A stretch of DNA of 64,000 nucleotides from Acinetobacter bereziniae LMG 1003 = CIP 70.12 (lineage in GTDB: Bacteria; Pseudomonadota; Gammaproteobacteria; Pseudomonadales; Moraxellaceae). The position numbers and the translations under genes are program-made. The stretch is taken from positions 1,170,620 to 1,234,619 of the forward strand of contig NZ_KB849755.1 of assembly GCF_000368925.1 (NCBI RefSeq), read 5' to 3'. The notes below the pieces were generated by a model. The model did not search any database. It was not told the DNA's origin and worked only from the letters and a program-made list of their open reading frames with translations. Each line of letters begins with the position of its first letter. The first letter of the stretch is position 1. Shown piece by piece: positions 6,985-15,173 of the stretch.

Positions 6985-8807
6985 GTATTTTCCCTCTCTA
7001 CTGATTGGAACTTATGTAACACCCAAGTCAATGCCAACAACAATAATCCTGAGCTAAAAATACTTAGACTTTTAATCAGGAAGCTGACATTTAAAGCGTA
7101 GTAAATAAACCATAAGGTCAAAGCCAAAGTGACCAAAGCTAATCCGTAGACGATCTTATCGTGCTGTGACAATGCCCATGAAAGTATCGCCATACAGATA
7201 AAAATTTCAAAATAACCATAAAATATCAATACTGCAGCAAAAGCCAACAATATGACTTGGGCAACCACGCTAAATTGATTGCGAATCCGCAACATCATAA
7301 ACAAAGCCAACCATAAAATAGGTAAGCCCAAATTCAGAATAGGAAGATATTTGATTTTTTCTAATTCATATTGCCCAAATAGTGAATAGAAGCCTAAAGA
7401 TGACAGAATAATCAGTAAATTAGCCAAAGCTAAACTTCGTTGGTATTGACTATGTTGAACACGCTGCACCCAAATCATTGCCAAATAAAACCCATAACTC
7501 AATAAGGTCAAATATGAAAAATTTTCAATGAAACGATGTACGCCAAATAGCGTGCTTAAATCCCAGATCAGTGCAATACCAGATAAGTACAAAACAAAAA
7601 TTTGAATAAAAATAAAAAACCAATGGCTACGAATAAAATAACTGAGAGACAGCATAACCAGCTGAATAAAGAAAATAGGAAAGAATTGATCTGTTAATTC
7701 AAAGCTATGGAAAATTACAGCATTTTGCCCTGCAATCCATATACAATATGCAAACTGTCTTAAAAATAAAGCGTGTTTATTTTTTAAAATAAAGGCAGCC
7801 AGCACCACAAAAACGGCTCCCATAATTAAGGAAAAATTACCCCAAAAAGTCAGCATCAATGATGCTAATACAATACCTGCAATCCATGCGCCTACAGCGA
7901 TCGGAATGTTATTAAATCTGTTTTGAGGAATAAACTTAATTAATAAAACAGTAATCAGTGCAAACCATGCAAAAACCAGTAATGCGATTAAAAATAAACC
8001 GAGCACCTCTGATTCTCGAAAAAAGCCATTCATCCACTTGAAAATCACCAGTGTAAAAGTAATCCCCAAACCAACGGCTGAAAGTACACTACACAGTTGA
8101 TCTTTTTTTCGATAAAAATAAATAAATGCGACAGAAAGCAGAAAAAAAGACGAAATCAAATAGGCGATTTTGACGTTTAATAAGGTAAAAATCATAGCTG
8201 TGGCATATGCTAACTCACCATCACCATATAAAAATAAACCCATATGCCAAATCGAAAGAATGCTAAACCCTAAGATAAAGAGATAACGTAATTTTTGATA
8301 ATAACGAAGACAAAAATAAAACTGAAATAATAAAAGAAGATTTAAACTAAAAATGAATGTGACAGGATATTCATCAGCCCAAAATGTTTGTTTAAAAAAC
8401 AAAAATAAAGTGAGTTGGCTAGTGATACATAGTAAGGTAAAAATACCAATATTGTGACGATATAACCAAGGAAGCAATAAAATAGACCAGATCAAAAACA
8501 GTAAATAACTGTCCGCTCCCGTTTGGTAAATTTGACCGATGACCGCCAAACTTAAACCGATCATTAAGCCACTAATCGTATGTAAACATTGCACTAAATA
8601 ATCATGTCGAACAAAGAACAGACTTGAGCATGCACTCAACAATAATAAGACTTGCGGAATTGCCAACTGCAAAGCTTGTGGCAACATAAACCAATTCGCT
8701 GCGGTTAAATACAAAATACTGACAGCAATGAGCGTAAATCCCAAAACCTGCAAATGTTGAACGAAATGATCATTCCGCCATGAATATATATCTTGCTGTA
8801 TATTCAT
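6981..8807 (-). CDS. Polytopic DUF2157-like membrane protein
   Basis: A protein of about 608 residues made almost entirely of hydrophobic helices (roughly 18-20 predictable by eye). The N-terminus VLGFTLIAVSILYLTAANWF resembles DUF2157. The C-terminal half may correspond to DUF4401, which is often a neighbour of GDYXXLXY genes; I could not confirm this without a profile search. I prefer ATG 8807, 7 nt after a GGGGGGAG box, over the TTG one codon upstream. It is coupled by a 4-nt overlap to the GDYXXLXY gene. Function is not established; the pair looks like a two-part membrane complex. Confidence 0.8.
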   Translation of the reverse strand: MNIQQDIYSWRNDHFVQHLQVLGFTLIAVSILYLTAANWFMLPQALQLAIPQVLLLLSACSSLFFVRHDYLVQCLHTISGLMIGLSLAVIGQIYQTGADSYLLFLIWSILLLPWLYRHNIGIFTLLCITSQLTLFLFFKQTFWADEYPVTFIFSLNLLLLFQFYFCLRYYQKLRYLFILGFSILSIWHMGLFLYGDGELAYATAMIFTLLNVKIAYLISSFFLLSVAFIYFYRKKDQLCSVLSAVGLGITFTLVIFKWMNGFFRESEVLGLFLIALLVFAWFALITVLLIKFIPQNRFNNIPIAVGAWIAGIVLASLMLTFWGNFSLIMGAVFVVLAAFILKNKHALFLRQFAYCIWIAGQNAVIFHSFELTDQFFPIFFIQLVMLSLSYFIRSHWFFIFIQIFVLYLSGIALIWDLSTLFGVHRFIENFSYLTLLSYGFYLAMIWVQRVQHSQYQRSLALANLLIILSSLGFYSLFGQYELEKIKYLPILNLGLPILWLALFMMLRIRNQFSVVAQVILLAFAAVLIFYGYFEIFICMAILSWALSQHDKIVYGLALVTLALTLWFIYYALNVSFLIKSLSIFSSGLLLLALTWVLHKFQSVERENT

Positions 8808-8968
8808 CAATGCACTCCCCCCTACTTATTGTTTGTTGTTTATGAATATCACTATGAAGATAGATACTGTTGAATAATGTATAAATTTGATTATTTTCTA
8901 TAGCAAATATTGTTCTAACCATAGTACTCATCATTCTAAAAAAAGCATCCATTCCAAGAAAAACTGGC

Positions 8969-8974
8969 TATAAT
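8969..8974 (+). promoter_or_regulatory. -10 box of the ribB promoter
   Basis: A perfect TATAAT lies just upstream of the FMN aptamer and would start transcription near the first riboswitch base. No good -35 is visible at 17-18 bp. Confidence 0.55.
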
Positions 8975-8984
8975 GACTTTACAT

Positions 8985-9140
8985 CGCTTCAGGGCGGGGT
9001 GTAATTCCCCACCGGTGGTAAATTGGACTGATTTTTAATCATAAACCAAAAGCCCACGAGCCTATCACTTGAAATCAGTGATTCGCAGATTTGGTGAAAT
9101 ACCAAAGCCGACGGTATAGTCCGGATGAAAGAAGACGACG
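8985..9140 (+). ncRNA. FMN riboswitch (RFN element) controlling ribB
   Basis: The conserved RFN blocks are present in order: AGGGCGGGGTG...CCCCACCGG, then AGCCCACGAGC, then GGTGAAATACC, AAAGCCGACGG, TATAGTCCGGATG and AAAGAAGA. FMN binding is expected to reduce expression of the downstream riboflavin gene. About 110 nt separate the aptamer from the ribB ATG and would hold the expression platform; I see no clear U-tract terminator there, so control of translation is more likely. Confidence 0.93.
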
Positions 9141-9249
9141 TCACAGCTTAAAAATTTCAATATTCGTTATTGGAAAAGGTTTTGTAACGCCACTATTTCA
9201 CATGTCCTGAAATGTTCAACCGTATTTTCACTTTTACGAGAGCGTTTCA

Positions 9250-9909
9250 ATGTCTAGTTTAATTCAACCTGAAATTTTCTTTTCTGCATTATCTCCAGCA
9301 GAACAACGTATCCAGCAAGCTTTAGAAGATATGCGCCAAGGCAAACCTGTTTTGGTCATGGACGATTTTGATCGTGAAAACGAAGCTGATCTAATTGTTG
9401 CTGCGGAAACACTCAATGTTGAAACCATGGCGCGTATGATTCGTGATGGTTCTGGTATTGTCTGTTTGACACTTACCGATGAACTCGCTGACCATCTTGA
9501 ATTACCACCTATGGTACAAGACAATTCGAGTCAATTTAAAACAGCATTTACCGTGACCATTGAAGCTGCCCAAGGGGTTACAACAGGCGTTTCAGCAAAA
9601 GATCGTACCACTACGATTCATGCTGCTATTAAAACTGGTGCTGTAGCAAGTGACTTAAACCGTCCTGGTCATGTTTTCCCATTACGTGGTCGTGCTGGTG
9701 GCGTATTAACACGTCGTGGTCATACAGAGGGTTCAATTGATTTGGCTCGTATGGCAGGTTTAAAACCAGCGGGTGTGCTTTGTGAAATCACCAATCCTGA
9801 TGGAACAATGGCAGCTGGTATTCAAGTGCTTGCTTATGCGCAGACACACCATTTAACCGTCATTACCATCGAAGAATTGGTGCAGTACCGCCTCAAACAC
9901 AATATTTAA
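9250..9909 (+). CDS. ribB: 3,4-dihydroxy-2-butanone 4-phosphate synthase RibB
   Basis: A 219-residue stand-alone RibB that converts ribulose-5-phosphate to the four-carbon precursor of riboflavin. Motifs include the metal/substrate loop VLVMDDFDRENEADLIVAAE, RDGSGIVCLTLT, the disordered-loop region TGVSAKDRTTTIHAA, PGHVFPLRGRAGGVLTRRGHTE and the C-terminal CEITNPDGTMA. There is no fused GTP cyclohydrolase II domain. Expression is under the FMN riboswitch immediately upstream. Confidence 0.95.
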   Translation: MSSLIQPEIFFSALSPAEQRIQQALEDMRQGKPVLVMDDFDRENEADLIVAAETLNVETMARMIRDGSGIVCLTLTDELADHLELPPMVQDNSSQFKTAFTVTIEAAQGVTTGVSAKDRTTTIHAAIKTGAVASDLNRPGHVFPLRGRAGGVLTRRGHTEGSIDLARMAGLKPAGVLCEITNPDGTMAAGIQVLAYAQTHHLTVITIEELVQYRLKHNI

Positions 9910-9947
9910 AAATCTACTCCATAATTTAGATTGTGGTGCTTCATAAT

Positions 9948-9982
9948 AAAATCCCAATTCAAATGGTTGAATTGGGATTTTT
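9948..9982 (+). terminator. Terminator between ribB and the convergent DUF1289 gene
   Basis: A long hairpin AAATCCCAATTCAA-ATGG-TTGAATTGGGATTT is followed by TTT. The AAA before it allows use in both directions. Confidence 0.85.
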
Positions 9983-10025
9983 TGTCGCTTTAATTTATTT
10001 TTAAAATATGTATTTTTGTTAAGAT

Positions 10026-10508
10026 CTAAACATCTTCCAAATGCAAAATACTCTGTCGAATACCATCTGCGCGTAACCATGCAAAATCATAACTTGCTGT
10101 TGCCAAAGCCAAAACACGACGCTCAAACTCATCCCATAAAGGTTTCACTTGTTTCGATTGAATCCCCAAACCACTTTCTTCTGCCAAATGCTTATTTTTT
10201 TCACAAAGTTTTAAGGCATGATAAAGCTTGCGACCTTTTGATGCCGAATCCAGTACACGAATACGTTTGCCTTGAATAAAGCCTTCTATATGTCTTAAAT
10301 CTGCAAGTGGAAGCATTGGAACCAAAATTTGATCTAACTGCGCATCTAAGCGCTTCCAAACCGCCAAACGTTGATCTGAATTATAAGTGTTCCATTGAAT
10401 GACTTCGTGATTAAAACGGCGACAGCCGCGACACACAGAATCACCAAATACCGTTGAGCAACGACCAGCGCACGGTGTTAAAGTTGGTATTCGACGCTCA
10501 TTACTCAA
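10026..10508 (-). CDS. DUF1289 cysteine-cluster protein
   Basis: A 160-residue protein. The N-terminal region TPCAGRCSTVFGDSVCRGCRR is the DUF1289 cysteine pattern (C-x3-C...C-x2-C), thought to bind a metal or Fe-S centre; the rest is helical and not recognised. I choose TTG 10508 (MSNERRIPTL) because AAGGAG lies 6 nt upstream, and reject the longer frame. The exact role of the family is unknown. It is convergent with ribB. Confidence 0.75.
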   Translation of the reverse strand: MSNERRIPTLTPCAGRCSTVFGDSVCRGCRRFNHEVIQWNTYNSDQRLAVWKRLDAQLDQILVPMLPLADLRHIEGFIQGKRIRVLDSASKGRKLYHALKLCEKNKHLAEESGLGIQSKQVKPLWDEFERRVLALATASYDFAWLRADGIRQSILHLEDV

Positions 10509-10740
10509 AATAGACTCCTTACATCCACAAAACCACACAGATTTTTAGCATAAAACATCATTTCGCAATACTATATATTGTATATAAATTATTTTAAAGC
10601 ACTAGATTTAGTATAAAAAACCATATTTTTCTCATGGAATAAAAAAGCACTACAAACACTAGGGTTTTCTCGCATATTCTTGCAAATCACGTTAAAATAG
10701 CCGCCTTTAATTTTGTCCTATTTTATATTTGGAGTACTCC

Positions 10741-11673
10741 ATGAACGCAACTGTAGAACAGCTTGCACCTGTAGAACAGCAAGCGACCTCTGGTTGGGTT
10801 GTTGCCGCACTTTATCAATTCAAAGAAGTTCAAGATCCTGCTGATCTTCAACAACGTCTCTTAGACTTGGTAAAAACAATCAACCTTTGTGGTACTCTTA
10901 TTGTAGCGAATGAAGGAATCAACGGAACAGTTGCAGGTGATCGCCAAGCAATTGATACGATTCATCAATTCTTGTTAGATCAAGGCTTCAGCACAATGGA
11001 ATACAAAGAATCTCATAGTGCCGAAAAACCGTTCCGAAAAATGAAAATTAAACTTAAAAAAGAAATTGTAACACTCGGCGTTGAAGTCAAACCACGTGAT
11101 CTGGTAGGTCACTATTTAGACCCTAAAGAATGGAACGAATTGATTGCCCGTGATGACGTCATTTTAATTGATACACGCAATGATTACGAGTACAAAGCAG
11201 GTACATTCAAAGGTGCCATAGATCCAAAGACAGAGACTTTCCGAGAGTTTCCAGACTATGTAAAAAAAGAGTTAGAACAGCATAAAGACAAAAAAATTGC
11301 GATGTTCTGTACAGGTGGTATTCGTTGTGAAAAATCGACTTCTTTACTTTTACAAGAAGGTTTTAACGAGGTATATCATCTTAAAGGCGGTATTTTAAAA
11401 TATCTTGAAGAAACCCCTGCTGATGAAAGCATGTGGGAAGGTGAATGCTTCGTATTTGATGGACGTACTGCGGTCACACATGGCATGCAAGAAGGTGAAA
11501 ATATTAAATGTCACGCTTGCGGTTGGCCATTGATTCCAGAAGAAGCTGCTCTTCCAAGTTATGAACATGGTGTTTCTTGTAAATATTGCATTGATAAAAC
11601 AACCGAGCAACAAAAAGAAGGTTTCCGTATGCGCCAATCTCAAATTGTTGCGGCAAAGCGCAAACGCCTTTAA
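10741..11673 (+). CDS. trhO: tRNA uridine(34) hydroxylase TrhO (rhodanese-like, UPF0176)
   Basis: A 310-residue protein with an N-terminal acylphosphatase-like part (LIVANEGINGTVAGD), a rhodanese domain (about residues 125-225) and a C-terminal cysteine pair module (CHACGWPL and CKYC). The rhodanese loop CTGGIRCEKS with Cys190 is intact. Known family members hydroxylate U34 of certain tRNAs, the first step to 5-methoxy/carboxymethoxyuridine. ATG 10741 follows a GGAG box; the open frame begins 12 nt earlier at a TTG inside that box. A perfect terminator follows. Confidence 0.9.
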   Translation: MNATVEQLAPVEQQATSGWVVAALYQFKEVQDPADLQQRLLDLVKTINLCGTLIVANEGINGTVAGDRQAIDTIHQFLLDQGFSTMEYKESHSAEKPFRKMKIKLKKEIVTLGVEVKPRDLVGHYLDPKEWNELIARDDVILIDTRNDYEYKAGTFKGAIDPKTETFREFPDYVKKELEQHKDKKIAMFCTGGIRCEKSTSLLLQEGFNEVYHLKGGILKYLEETPADESMWEGECFVFDGRTAVTHGMQEGENIKCHACGWPLIPEEAALPSYEHGVSCKYCIDKTTEQQKEGFRMRQSQIVAAKRKRL

Positions 11674-11688
11674 TTCTACAGATCTGAT

Positions 11689-11720
11689 AAAAAGCCGTAG
11701 TTCATCCACTACGGCTTTTT
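11689..11720 (+). terminator. Terminator after trhO
   Basis: A perfect 13-bp stem AAAAAGCCGTAGT-TCATCC-ACTACGGCTTTTT ends in a T run. Confidence 0.9.
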
Positions 11721-11890
11721 ATTGTAATACCCATTGCATGCTCAATATCAGATTCAAAATTTATAAAACAAAGAATTTTTCTAAAGTGTTTAGTCATTCA
11801 ATCAAAACGTTTAAAGCACAACAAATCCCTACTATATTTTCTAAAATGTACACAATACTATGTTGATAACTGCCTATTTTTATATACAAA

Positions 11891-12499
11891 ATGACTGATT
11901 GGATTATTGCGATCATGGAGCAATTGGGTTACTTCGGTATTGCTCTGCTCATGTTTTTAGACAATGTTTTCCCCCCTATTCCCTCTGAAATTATTATGCC
12001 ATCTGCAGGCTTTACCGCATCTCAAGGACAATTGCTGTTATCGGGTGTAATTATTGCAGGAAGTATAGGCTCACTTGTTGCAGCAGCATTGTTGTACTGG
12101 GTTGGGCGTAAGATTCCCAACCAAAAAATTTTTGAATGGGTAGATCGCTACGGAAAATATCTTTTTATCAAAACAGAAGATGTTAAAAAAGCTTTAGATT
12201 GGTTTGAGAAATATGGTCACAATGTGGTCTTTTTTGGGCGAATGATTCCAGCTGTACGCTCTTTGATTAGTATTCCAGCAGGAATGAGTCATATGCCCTT
12301 TTGGAAATTTATGCTGTATAGCAGCTTAGGAACAGTAATCTGGACCAGCTTTCTTGCCGCAGTCGGCTATTACTTTGGAAACAATACTGCCTTAATGCAA
12401 AAAATTTTCAGTCAAGTGAGCTATGTCATTATTTTCATCGTCTTTATTTTCATTGCTTATTGGGTATATCGAAAATTCAAAAAAGCCAAGTCAATGTAA
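11891..12499 (+). CDS. DedA-family membrane protein
   Basis: A 202-residue polytopic protein of the DedA/VTT superfamily. It shows the conserved acidic-proline loop FPPIPSEIIMPSAGF near residues 32-46 and the FFGRMIPAVRSLISIPAG motif near residues 115-132, with two C-terminal membrane helices. Family members are proton-dependent transporters or flippases involved in envelope homeostasis, including undecaprenyl phosphate recycling for some; which substrate applies here cannot be read from the sequence. It appears to be a single gene. Confidence 0.88.
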   Translation: MTDWIIAIMEQLGYFGIALLMFLDNVFPPIPSEIIMPSAGFTASQGQLLLSGVIIAGSIGSLVAAALLYWVGRKIPNQKIFEWVDRYGKYLFIKTEDVKKALDWFEKYGHNVVFFGRMIPAVRSLISIPAGMSHMPFWKFMLYSSLGTVIWTSFLAAVGYYFGNNTALMQKIFSQVSYVIIFIVFIFIAYWVYRKFKKAKSM

Positions 12500-12960
12500 T
12501 CAAAAACATCCCCCTGAAAATTTTAAAGCTGAAAGCTGATGGATAGGTCATCACGAAGCTGATCCCCGTCCATTTAATTACATGAGACCATCGAGTTTTC
12601 TATTTTGAAAATATACAACAGCTACTAAAAATAAAACTCATCCCCCCTTTTATTCATTATCGAATGTCATAAAACAGTCGAATTCAAAGTTAAAATAAAA
12701 TTTCTATATTTCCTGCTAAAATTTTTCCCACTTCACTTTGTCTCATCATATTTATGCATATGATTTACTCATTTGATCTCAAGATTTATAGCAACAACAA
12801 AGATAAATTTCGCAATTGGTAAATAAACTTGAAGAATTTCAACCACTCTTAAATATATTCCAAAAACTCATGTATACCCAAAAATTATTCTCGATTTATT
12901 TTATATCAAATATATGAAAAATATACACAATAATTTATTTTTCAAAAAAGGAATGCATGA
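12500..12960. other. Intergenic region, about 460 nt, no gene seen
   Basis: AT-rich sequence between dedA and the LysE-type gene. All frames are closed by frequent stops. I see no tRNA, no clear terminator and no convincing promoter, only a good AAGGA box at its right end that serves the next gene. Confidence 0.5.
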
Positions 12961-13569
12961 GTGAATGAAATGATTGCTGTCATCTTAATCACTTGTTTGG
13001 CTGTCATTAGCCCAGGTGCTGACTTTGCCATTGTGACCCGTAATAGTTATCTATATGGTCGTCAAATTGGACTCAGTACAGCATTGGGAATTGCAGGCGG
13101 TGTGTGGATACATGTGGCTTATAGTCTGCTTGGACTCGGTTTTTTAAAAAACCATATGCCTTATCTCCTACAAACGATTCAATATGTTGGCGCAGCTTAT
13201 TTGATTTACTTGGGATACAAAACGTTCACCCAAAACAAAGTACAGTTAAATGAAAATGGTGTGGGTATCACTGCTTGGCAAGCATTTCGACATGGTTTTT
13301 TAACCAATAGTCTGAACCCCAAAACAACCCTATTTGTCGTCAGTTTATTTGCGCAATTGATTACTACAGCTGGGAATTCCACACTAAAATTAGTGTCATA
13401 CGGCGCTTTCATTTCAATCAGCCATTTTATTTGGTTCGCACTCATTGCACTATTTTGTGCACATCCCACAATCCGCAATAAAATTTTAGACAATGAAATT
13501 ATCATCAATCGAATTATTGGGGTTTTACTGTTTATTTTAGGGTGCAGCTTACTTTTCGCGAAGTTCTAA
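12961..13569 (+). CDS. LysE/RhtB-family amino acid exporter
   Basis: A 202-residue inner membrane protein with about six hydrophobic helices. The family signature is clear: VISPGADFAIVTRNSYLYGRQ near residue 15-36, the short loop GVWIHVAYSLLGLG and NSLNPKTTLFVVSLFAQ. Members export amino acids such as threonine, homoserine or leucine; the substrate is not predictable here. The start is GTG 12961, 8 nt after AAGGA; the ATG 5 nt upstream is out of frame. Confidence 0.88.
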   Translation: MNEMIAVILITCLAVISPGADFAIVTRNSYLYGRQIGLSTALGIAGGVWIHVAYSLLGLGFLKNHMPYLLQTIQYVGAAYLIYLGYKTFTQNKVQLNENGVGITAWQAFRHGFLTNSLNPKTTLFVVSLFAQLITTAGNSTLKLVSYGAFISISHFIWFALIALFCAHPTIRNKILDNEIIINRIIGVLLFILGCSLLFAKF

Positions 13570-13944
13570 ATTTCGAAATATCATGCTGTTATTTTTAATC
13601 TTTGAGGAAATTGGTAAATTTTAAATTCCTTAAAGCTTATTTGTGTGTGAACAATAGAGCTCTTTTATACATCAGAAAACGATCATATTGAACGAATCAA
13701 ATGGATACTGAAAGTGCCTTCTTTCCTTCAACAAAAGGCAAAGCTGAGGGGATTTTTGTCGATTTATAGTTTATAAAGAACTTATGAAAGAAGCCCGATT
13801 GAATTTGGGTTGAGTTCAACCTGTTTCATTTGCAAGATTGATTATGTAATAAATCTCATTTAAAATTTTTGAGTGCAAATTTTAATCACTTACAACCCCA
13901 TGCACATATATCACTAAATGAAGAATATAACAGGTACTTAATAT
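13570..13944. other. Intergenic region, about 375 nt, no supported gene
   Basis: AT-rich. One frame stays open near 13665-13770 and reads as short coding-like peptide (SENDHIERIKWILKV), but it has no start with a ribosome site and I do not call it. No terminator is apparent after the LysE-type gene. Confidence 0.4.
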
Positions 13945-14214
13945 ATGAATAACTTACTGACACTCAATGACATGCTTACCCCAAAAATTGTCACTGTTTT
14001 ATATTGGCTCGGATTAATCGGTGTCGTGATTGCTGCTTTAACCACATTGTTTGGGTTTGGTTATGGCGCATACTCAGGATTCTTTAGTCGCTTGTTCTCT
14101 GCCATATTGATTATTGTGTTTGGTGGCTTGGCTGTTCGAGTTTACTCAGAACTGCTGATTGTGATTTTCAAAATTCATGAAAATTTAAAGAAAATTGCAG
14201 ATCGCCAACCTTAA
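13945..14214 (+). CDS. Small DUF4282-like membrane protein
   Basis: An 89-residue protein with two hydrophobic helices (about residues 15-38 and 48-70) and a basic tail ENLKKIADRQP. The N-terminal LTPKIVTVLYWLGL and the later IVFGGLAVRVYSELLIVIF...HENLKKI match what I know of the DUF4282 family of two-helix membrane proteins of unknown role. It stands alone between a gap and a bidirectional terminator. Confidence 0.72.
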   Translation: MNNLLTLNDMLTPKIVTVLYWLGLIGVVIAALTTLFGFGYGAYSGFFSRLFSAILIIVFGGLAVRVYSELLIVIFKIHENLKKIADRQP

Positions 14215-14313
14215 TATCAAAATAGGATGTAAATAAGAAAATATTATTCAGATTTATATTATCAAGATCAAGCCTCTTGGTATTGGTGTTGTTATCGCAG
14301 ATAGCAAAACAAA

Positions 14314-14349
14314 AAAAAGCCTGCTTTCACTGGAGAAAGCAGGCTTTTT
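14314..14349. terminator. Bidirectional terminator between DUF4282 and UPF0149 genes
   Basis: A perfect 15-bp stem AAAAAGCCTGCTTTC-ACTGGA-GAAAGCAGGCTTTTT has A and T runs on both sides, fitting the convergent genes. Confidence 0.9.
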
Positions 14350-14360
14350 ATCTGAGTCGA

Positions 14361-14885
14361 TTAGTTTGGTGTATGGTACATCAAGTAAATTTCATTCAGA
14401 TTTTCAGGAATTTCTTCGGCGATCTCATCCATCAATTGACCATTACGGCGGAATGATTCCATTTGAGGATCTTCATCATCTACACCACTAAACACCATCA
14501 TTGGCAGTGTTAGATCTACAATTTGCTCTTCATATTCTGGTGCAAACCAAGCATCTTCATTCAGGAACATTGCGTCTACGAAACCAACACTCCAATCTCC
14601 TAAACTAGACTCTACGTCTGCTTCTTCAATTTCAAAAGGAAACTCAATTCCTTCTTCGTTGGCTAAGTTCTGACGAATCGCTTCAAGCCATGCTTTGATT
14701 TGTGCAATAATTTCAGCAGGAACTTTCTTTTGATTGTTATCAAACAACTCATCTAGCCATTGATCAAAACGAGGACCAACTGCAGTTGCACATAAGAAAC
14801 CATGAGTCGCTGCGAAATCTAGACCAAATTCATTTTGGTCACCATCTAGATAATCGCTCAGTAGGTCTAAATCTAAAGCACTCAT
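14361..14885 (-). CDS. UPF0149 family protein (YgfB/YecA-like)
   Basis: A 174-residue acidic protein. The UPF0149 pattern shows in LSDYLDGDQNEFGLDFAATHGFLCA near the N-terminus, then WLDELF and the central DWSVGFVDAMFLNEDAW. It lacks the C-terminal SEC-C zinc motif of YecA. The biochemical role of the family is poorly known. It lies 66 nt downstream of the PA3496-family gene and is probably in the same transcript. Confidence 0.82.
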   Translation of the reverse strand: MSALDLDLLSDYLDGDQNEFGLDFAATHGFLCATAVGPRFDQWLDELFDNNQKKVPAEIIAQIKAWLEAIRQNLANEEGIEFPFEIEEADVESSLGDWSVGFVDAMFLNEDAWFAPEYEEQIVDLTLPMMVFSGVDDEDPQMESFRRNGQLMDEIAEEIPENLNEIYLMYHTPN

Positions 14886-14951
14886 TTTGTTTCCAATAAA
14901 CTTTGATCAGCTTTAAGCATAGCATTTTCCAAGGCTATGCCCAATGAATTT

Positions 14952-15158
14952 TTAATCTTCATCATCAAAATCATCGTCGTCATCAATGTCATAATCAAAA
15001 TCTTTTAAATCTTTCTCTAAACGACGCTGTGCAAGTAAATCATCGATCAAACGTCGCTTTTCTAAAGATTCTTTGGCGCTAATTTTGCTTGATGACTCAT
15101 CAAAACTAACATCATCATCACCGTAGTTATCATCTAGTTCAAAATCTGTAGAAGACAC
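14952..15158 (-). CDS. PA3496-family small acidic protein
   Basis: A 68-residue protein: acidic ends around a central basic helix KRRLIDDLLAQRRLEKDLKDF, and a final run of Asp/Glu. This central helix is the hallmark of the PA3496 family (putative envelope-integrity proteins). The start is GTG 15158 with GAGG at 15167-15170, 8 nt upstream. An IS5-family element is inserted at 15173/15174, three bases upstream of that Shine-Dalgarno, so the gene is cut off from its original promoter and is now downstream of the transposase in the same orientation. Confidence 0.75.
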   Translation of the reverse strand: MSSTDFELDDNYGDDDVSFDESSSKISAKESLEKRRLIDDLLAQRRLEKDLKDFDYDIDDDDDFDDED

Positions 15159-15173
15159 TAAAACTACCTCATA

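Noticed and set aside
10016..10279. 87-codon plus-strand frame opposite the DUF1289 gene
   Set aside because: Antisense to a gene with a clear cysteine motif, and composition is not protein-like.
13665..13770. Coding-like short frame SENDHIERIKWILKV... in the LysE/DUF4282 gap
   Set aside because: No start codon with a ribosome site, no family match, and short; chance or a very old remnant.
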